Below, piece by piece: positions 6,569 through 7,990 of a stretch of DNA of 7,990 nt; within the stretch, counting starts at the first letter, position 1, and the number at the start of each line of letters is the position of its first letter. The DNA is from a bacterium. Lineage in GTDB: Bacteria > Patescibacteriota > Minisyncoccia > Phycocordibacterales > UBA10002. The position numbers were made by a program, and so were the translations under genes. The stretch is taken from positions 1 to 7,990 of the forward strand of contig JAUYPY010000049.1 in NCBI GenBank assembly GCA_030697445.1. The letters run 5' to 3'. The notes beneath the pieces were generated by a model. It was not told the origin of the DNA, ran no database searches, and worked only from the letters and a program-made list of their open reading frames with translations.

Positions 6569-7462
6569 TTATGTAAGTGCTCGCTTTGCGAGCGCGATTG
6601 CTCCTTCGAGCGAACGCGCCGCGACAGTAAATAATTTGTTGTGGCAGAAAACAGCATCTGCAACACCCGAAACATCAGCCAACTCATTATCGCGCTTACC
6701 TGCCCATTCTTTTGGAAATGACAATCGCGATTTAAAAGAGTTTCTGCCTGCGCGCACCGCATGTGCGCGCCAATTACCAGATGGACCGCGATCTGGCGTA
6801 ATAACAAAAAACGGCTCGGCTTTTTCTCCCAGAATATCTCCCCAATCATATTTTTCATCCAATACAATAATACGCTTATCTGCCGCATTCTCATACGCCG
6901 CGCGGACGAGGGCTTCTCCGAGAGCCGCATCTCGCGCGTGCGCGATTTCCCGCTCGAGAATTGCGCTTGCAAACTTTCGTGCCTCCTCAAACCCCGCATC
7001 AAGCGAGAGTTGTTTTTCATTCCATGTCGGCTCAAACGCAAATACGGCATTTTGTATCACATACGGAAACGCAGGCGCGCCTTCGTAATTGCCGAGCGAT
7101 ACTCCGTTATCCGCCGCATCAATCGGCTGAACTAATTTTGCGTCAACGCGAGCGGCAATTTCCGCGGAACCGGAAATTGCCGCCCCAAATGTTTTCCACA
7201 CCAGCCCAAACGCGGCATATGGAATTGTATTTTCTCGAGAGCCGGCGCCGCCAGGTTGGTGATGGTCAAACCGATTGCGAGCCGCATCGTACTCGCCACC
7301 TACATCAACCACAAAATCGCCGCTCGCAATAATCTTCGGATCGCGACTACGAACTATCGTCGCATTTCCTTTAAGATGCAAAAGAAGCGCCGCGACCGCA
7401 AAGGCGTCGTCGGCGTGGAAGCCGCCGTCATGCGTAACAATCATTTTTTTTGAATCCTTCAT
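6569..7462 (-). CDS. MYG1 family (UPF0160) metal-dependent hydrolase/exonuclease
   Basis: This 297-residue protein matches the MYG1/UPF0160 family, related to DHH phosphoesterases; eukaryotic MYG1 has been reported as a 3'-5' RNA exonuclease, while bacterial members are little studied. Seen: THDGGFHADDAFA (10-22) with likely metal ligands His11, His16, Asp18 and Asp19; VDVGGEYD (52-59); RFDHHQPGG (64-72), the DHH-like motif; PIDAADNGV (113-121), another acidic metal-site candidate; FEPTW (143-147); WRAHAV (231-236); and the C-terminal GVADAVFCHNKLFTVAAR (266-283). Length is slightly short of eukaryotic proteins but complete for a bacterial one. The start codon overlaps the stop of the upstream membrane-protein gene by 4 nt (ATGA), so translation is probably coupled. 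Met7 is an alternative start. The neighbours obgE and gatB place it in a translation-linked operon. The substrate is unknown. Confidence 0.9.
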   Translation of the reverse strand: MKDSKKMIVTHDGGFHADDAFAVAALLLHLKGNATIVRSRDPKIIASGDFVVDVGGEYDAARNRFDHHQPGGAGSRENTIPYAAFGLVWKTFGAAISGSAEIAARVDAKLVQPIDAADNGVSLGNYEGAPAFPYVIQNAVFAFEPTWNEKQLSLDAGFEEARKFASAILEREIAHARDAALGEALVRAAYENAADKRIIVLDEKYDWGDILGEKAEPFFVITPDRGPSGNWRAHAVRAGRNSFKSRLSFPKEWAGKRDNELADVSGVADAVFCHNKLFTVAARSLEGAIALAKRALT

Positions 7463-7860
7463 TGCTTCGCGATTTCATCAAGCCGCTTTTCTATATGTTC
7501 AATATGTGCGTGCAATTCTTTGATTTTCGATTCTTCTTCTTCAACTTCTTTTTCTGTTTTTTCCGCAAGCTTTTTCTCATGCTTCAACCCCGTCAGAATA
7601 ATCCGGTCGCCGATAAAGAACGACACGAAGAGCCCAGTGAGTAATAGCCCGAACATAGAAAGTATAAGTGATACGCCTGGTGAAAAGATCACTGAAAGCC
7701 AGCCGCCAACTTCTGCAAGCATATCGGCAGAGAGCCATACGGCGCGCCAAAAAAGTACCACGAAGACGCCGCCAATGATGGCGTACGCAATCGGCGAGCG
7801 CGACAATCCCGCGCGCGTTCTGTCTTCCAACTTGTCAAAGAATTTTACGAGTGGGGACAT
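7459..7860 (-). CDS. Small membrane protein with two TM helices and a coiled-coil tail, unknown function
   Basis: I do not recognise a named family. The 133-residue product has a short basic/acidic N-terminus (1-22), a first hydrophobic helix at about 24-44 (AYAIIGGVFVVLFWRAVWL), a loop, a second helix at about 61-83 (SLILSMFGLLLTGLFVSFFI), then a highly charged heptad-like tail at 93-131 (KKLAEKTEKEVEEEESKIKEL) that should form a coiled coil. A hairpin with both ends in the cytoplasm fits the charge pattern. It sits between secA (20 nt away) and the MYG1-family gene (4-nt overlap), so it belongs to the same transcript. The tail could mediate oligomerisation or partner binding. The start at ATG 7858-7860 has no Shine-Dalgarno element, but no better start is visible. 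Confidence 0.8.
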   Translation of the reverse strand: MSPLVKFFDKLEDRTRAGLSRSPIAYAIIGGVFVVLFWRAVWLSADMLAEVGGWLSVIFSPGVSLILSMFGLLLTGLFVSFFIGDRIILTGLKHEKKLAEKTEKEVEEEESKIKELHAHIEHIEKRLDEIAKQ

Positions 7861-7879
7861 ATTGGTTTAAGTGTAACAC

Positions 7880-7885
7880 ATTATA
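7880..7885 (-). promoter_or_regulatory. Candidate -10 box overlapping the secA stop codon
   Basis: On the minus strand, TATAAT matches the -10 consensus exactly and overlaps the secA stop codon (TAA at 7881-7883). A start point about 7 nt downstream would leave a leader of only about a dozen nt before the ATG at 7858-7860. No convincing -35 box exists at the right distance (the best candidate, TTTAAG at 7902-7907, matches weakly), so this may be a chance match in a run of co-transcribed genes. Confidence 0.3.
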
Positions 7886-7990
7886 CTGCGCCATGACACT
7901 TCTTAAACTTCTTACCAGAATTGCATGGGCAAGGGTCGTTTCTACCTACTTTGGGAAACTCACCTACTTGAACTTCCTGTTTGGTAATAG
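7881..7990 (-). CDS. secA: C-terminal end of preprotein translocase SecA (SEC-C motif), partial
   Basis: The last 35 residues of a minus-strand gene enter from the right edge and end at TAA 7881-7883. They contain the SEC-C zinc motif: VGRNDPCPCNSGKKFKKCHG, with the CxC...CH arrangement that binds zinc. In SecA this tail contacts SecB and/or ribosomes and ends the ATPase that drives proteins through SecYEG. The preceding acidic/polar linker and the stop almost immediately after CHG fit a SecA C-terminus. Other proteins also carry isolated SEC-C motifs, so the identity rests on this tail alone. The next gene starts 20 nt downstream in the same direction. Confidence 0.75.
   Translation of the reverse strand, partial: ITKQEVQVGEFPKVGRNDPCPCNSGKKFKKCHGAV

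Noticed and set aside
7459..7461. Possible UGA recoding, as in SR1/Gracilibacteria
   Set aside because: UGA sits exactly at the ATGA junction with the next gene and ends a complete-looking protein; no in-frame UGA was found inside any recognised gene.

Overview
The window looks like a chromosome fragment from a Candidate Phyla Radiation (Patescibacteria, probably Parcubacteria-like) bacterium. This placement rests on pattern recognition. The left end carries a very long protein with an N-terminal excisionase-like helix-turn-helix, a membrane segment and many 'VGIGT..P' and 'TATSTFSGG' repeats, a style I associate with that group. Next to it is a stand-alone Y1 (REP-associated-type) transposase, followed by compact, tightly packed housekeeping genes. 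UGA is used as a stop and I found no in-frame UGA, so a UGA=Gly code (SR1/Gracilibacteria) is not supported.

Layout. (1) Positions 1-2862, minus strand: the first 954 codons of an open-ended reading frame for a putative membrane-anchored surface fibre or adhesin with a cytoplasmic DNA-binding-like head; its C-terminus is off the left edge. (2) Positions 2863-3454: 592 bp of AT-rich intergenic DNA between divergent genes, ending in a perfect 13-bp-arm inverted repeat that contains the -35 box of the next gene. (3) Positions 3455-4156, plus strand: an intact Y1/HUH-type transposase, probably read from a leaderless mRNA. (4) Positions 4127-7990, minus strand: a compact run transcribed right to left, consisting of the 3' end of secA (SEC-C zinc motif), a small two-helix membrane protein with a coiled-coil tail, a MYG1-family (UPF0160) DHH-like hydrolase, the GTPase obgE, and gatB. 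The gaps are 20 nt, a 4-nt overlap, 2 nt and 10 nt, so these genes are very likely co-transcribed. gatB and the transposase converge and overlap by 30 bp.

Working together: the secA-to-gatB run combines protein export, a putative RNA/nucleotide hydrolase, ribosome-assembly GTPase function and tRNA-dependent amidation, the usual core-metabolism packing of small genomes. gatA and gatC are not in the window. The unusual part is the left half: the HTH-TM-coiled-coil-repeat protein and the transposase with its operator-like palindrome. No rRNA, tRNA, CRISPR array or complete insertion sequence was seen.
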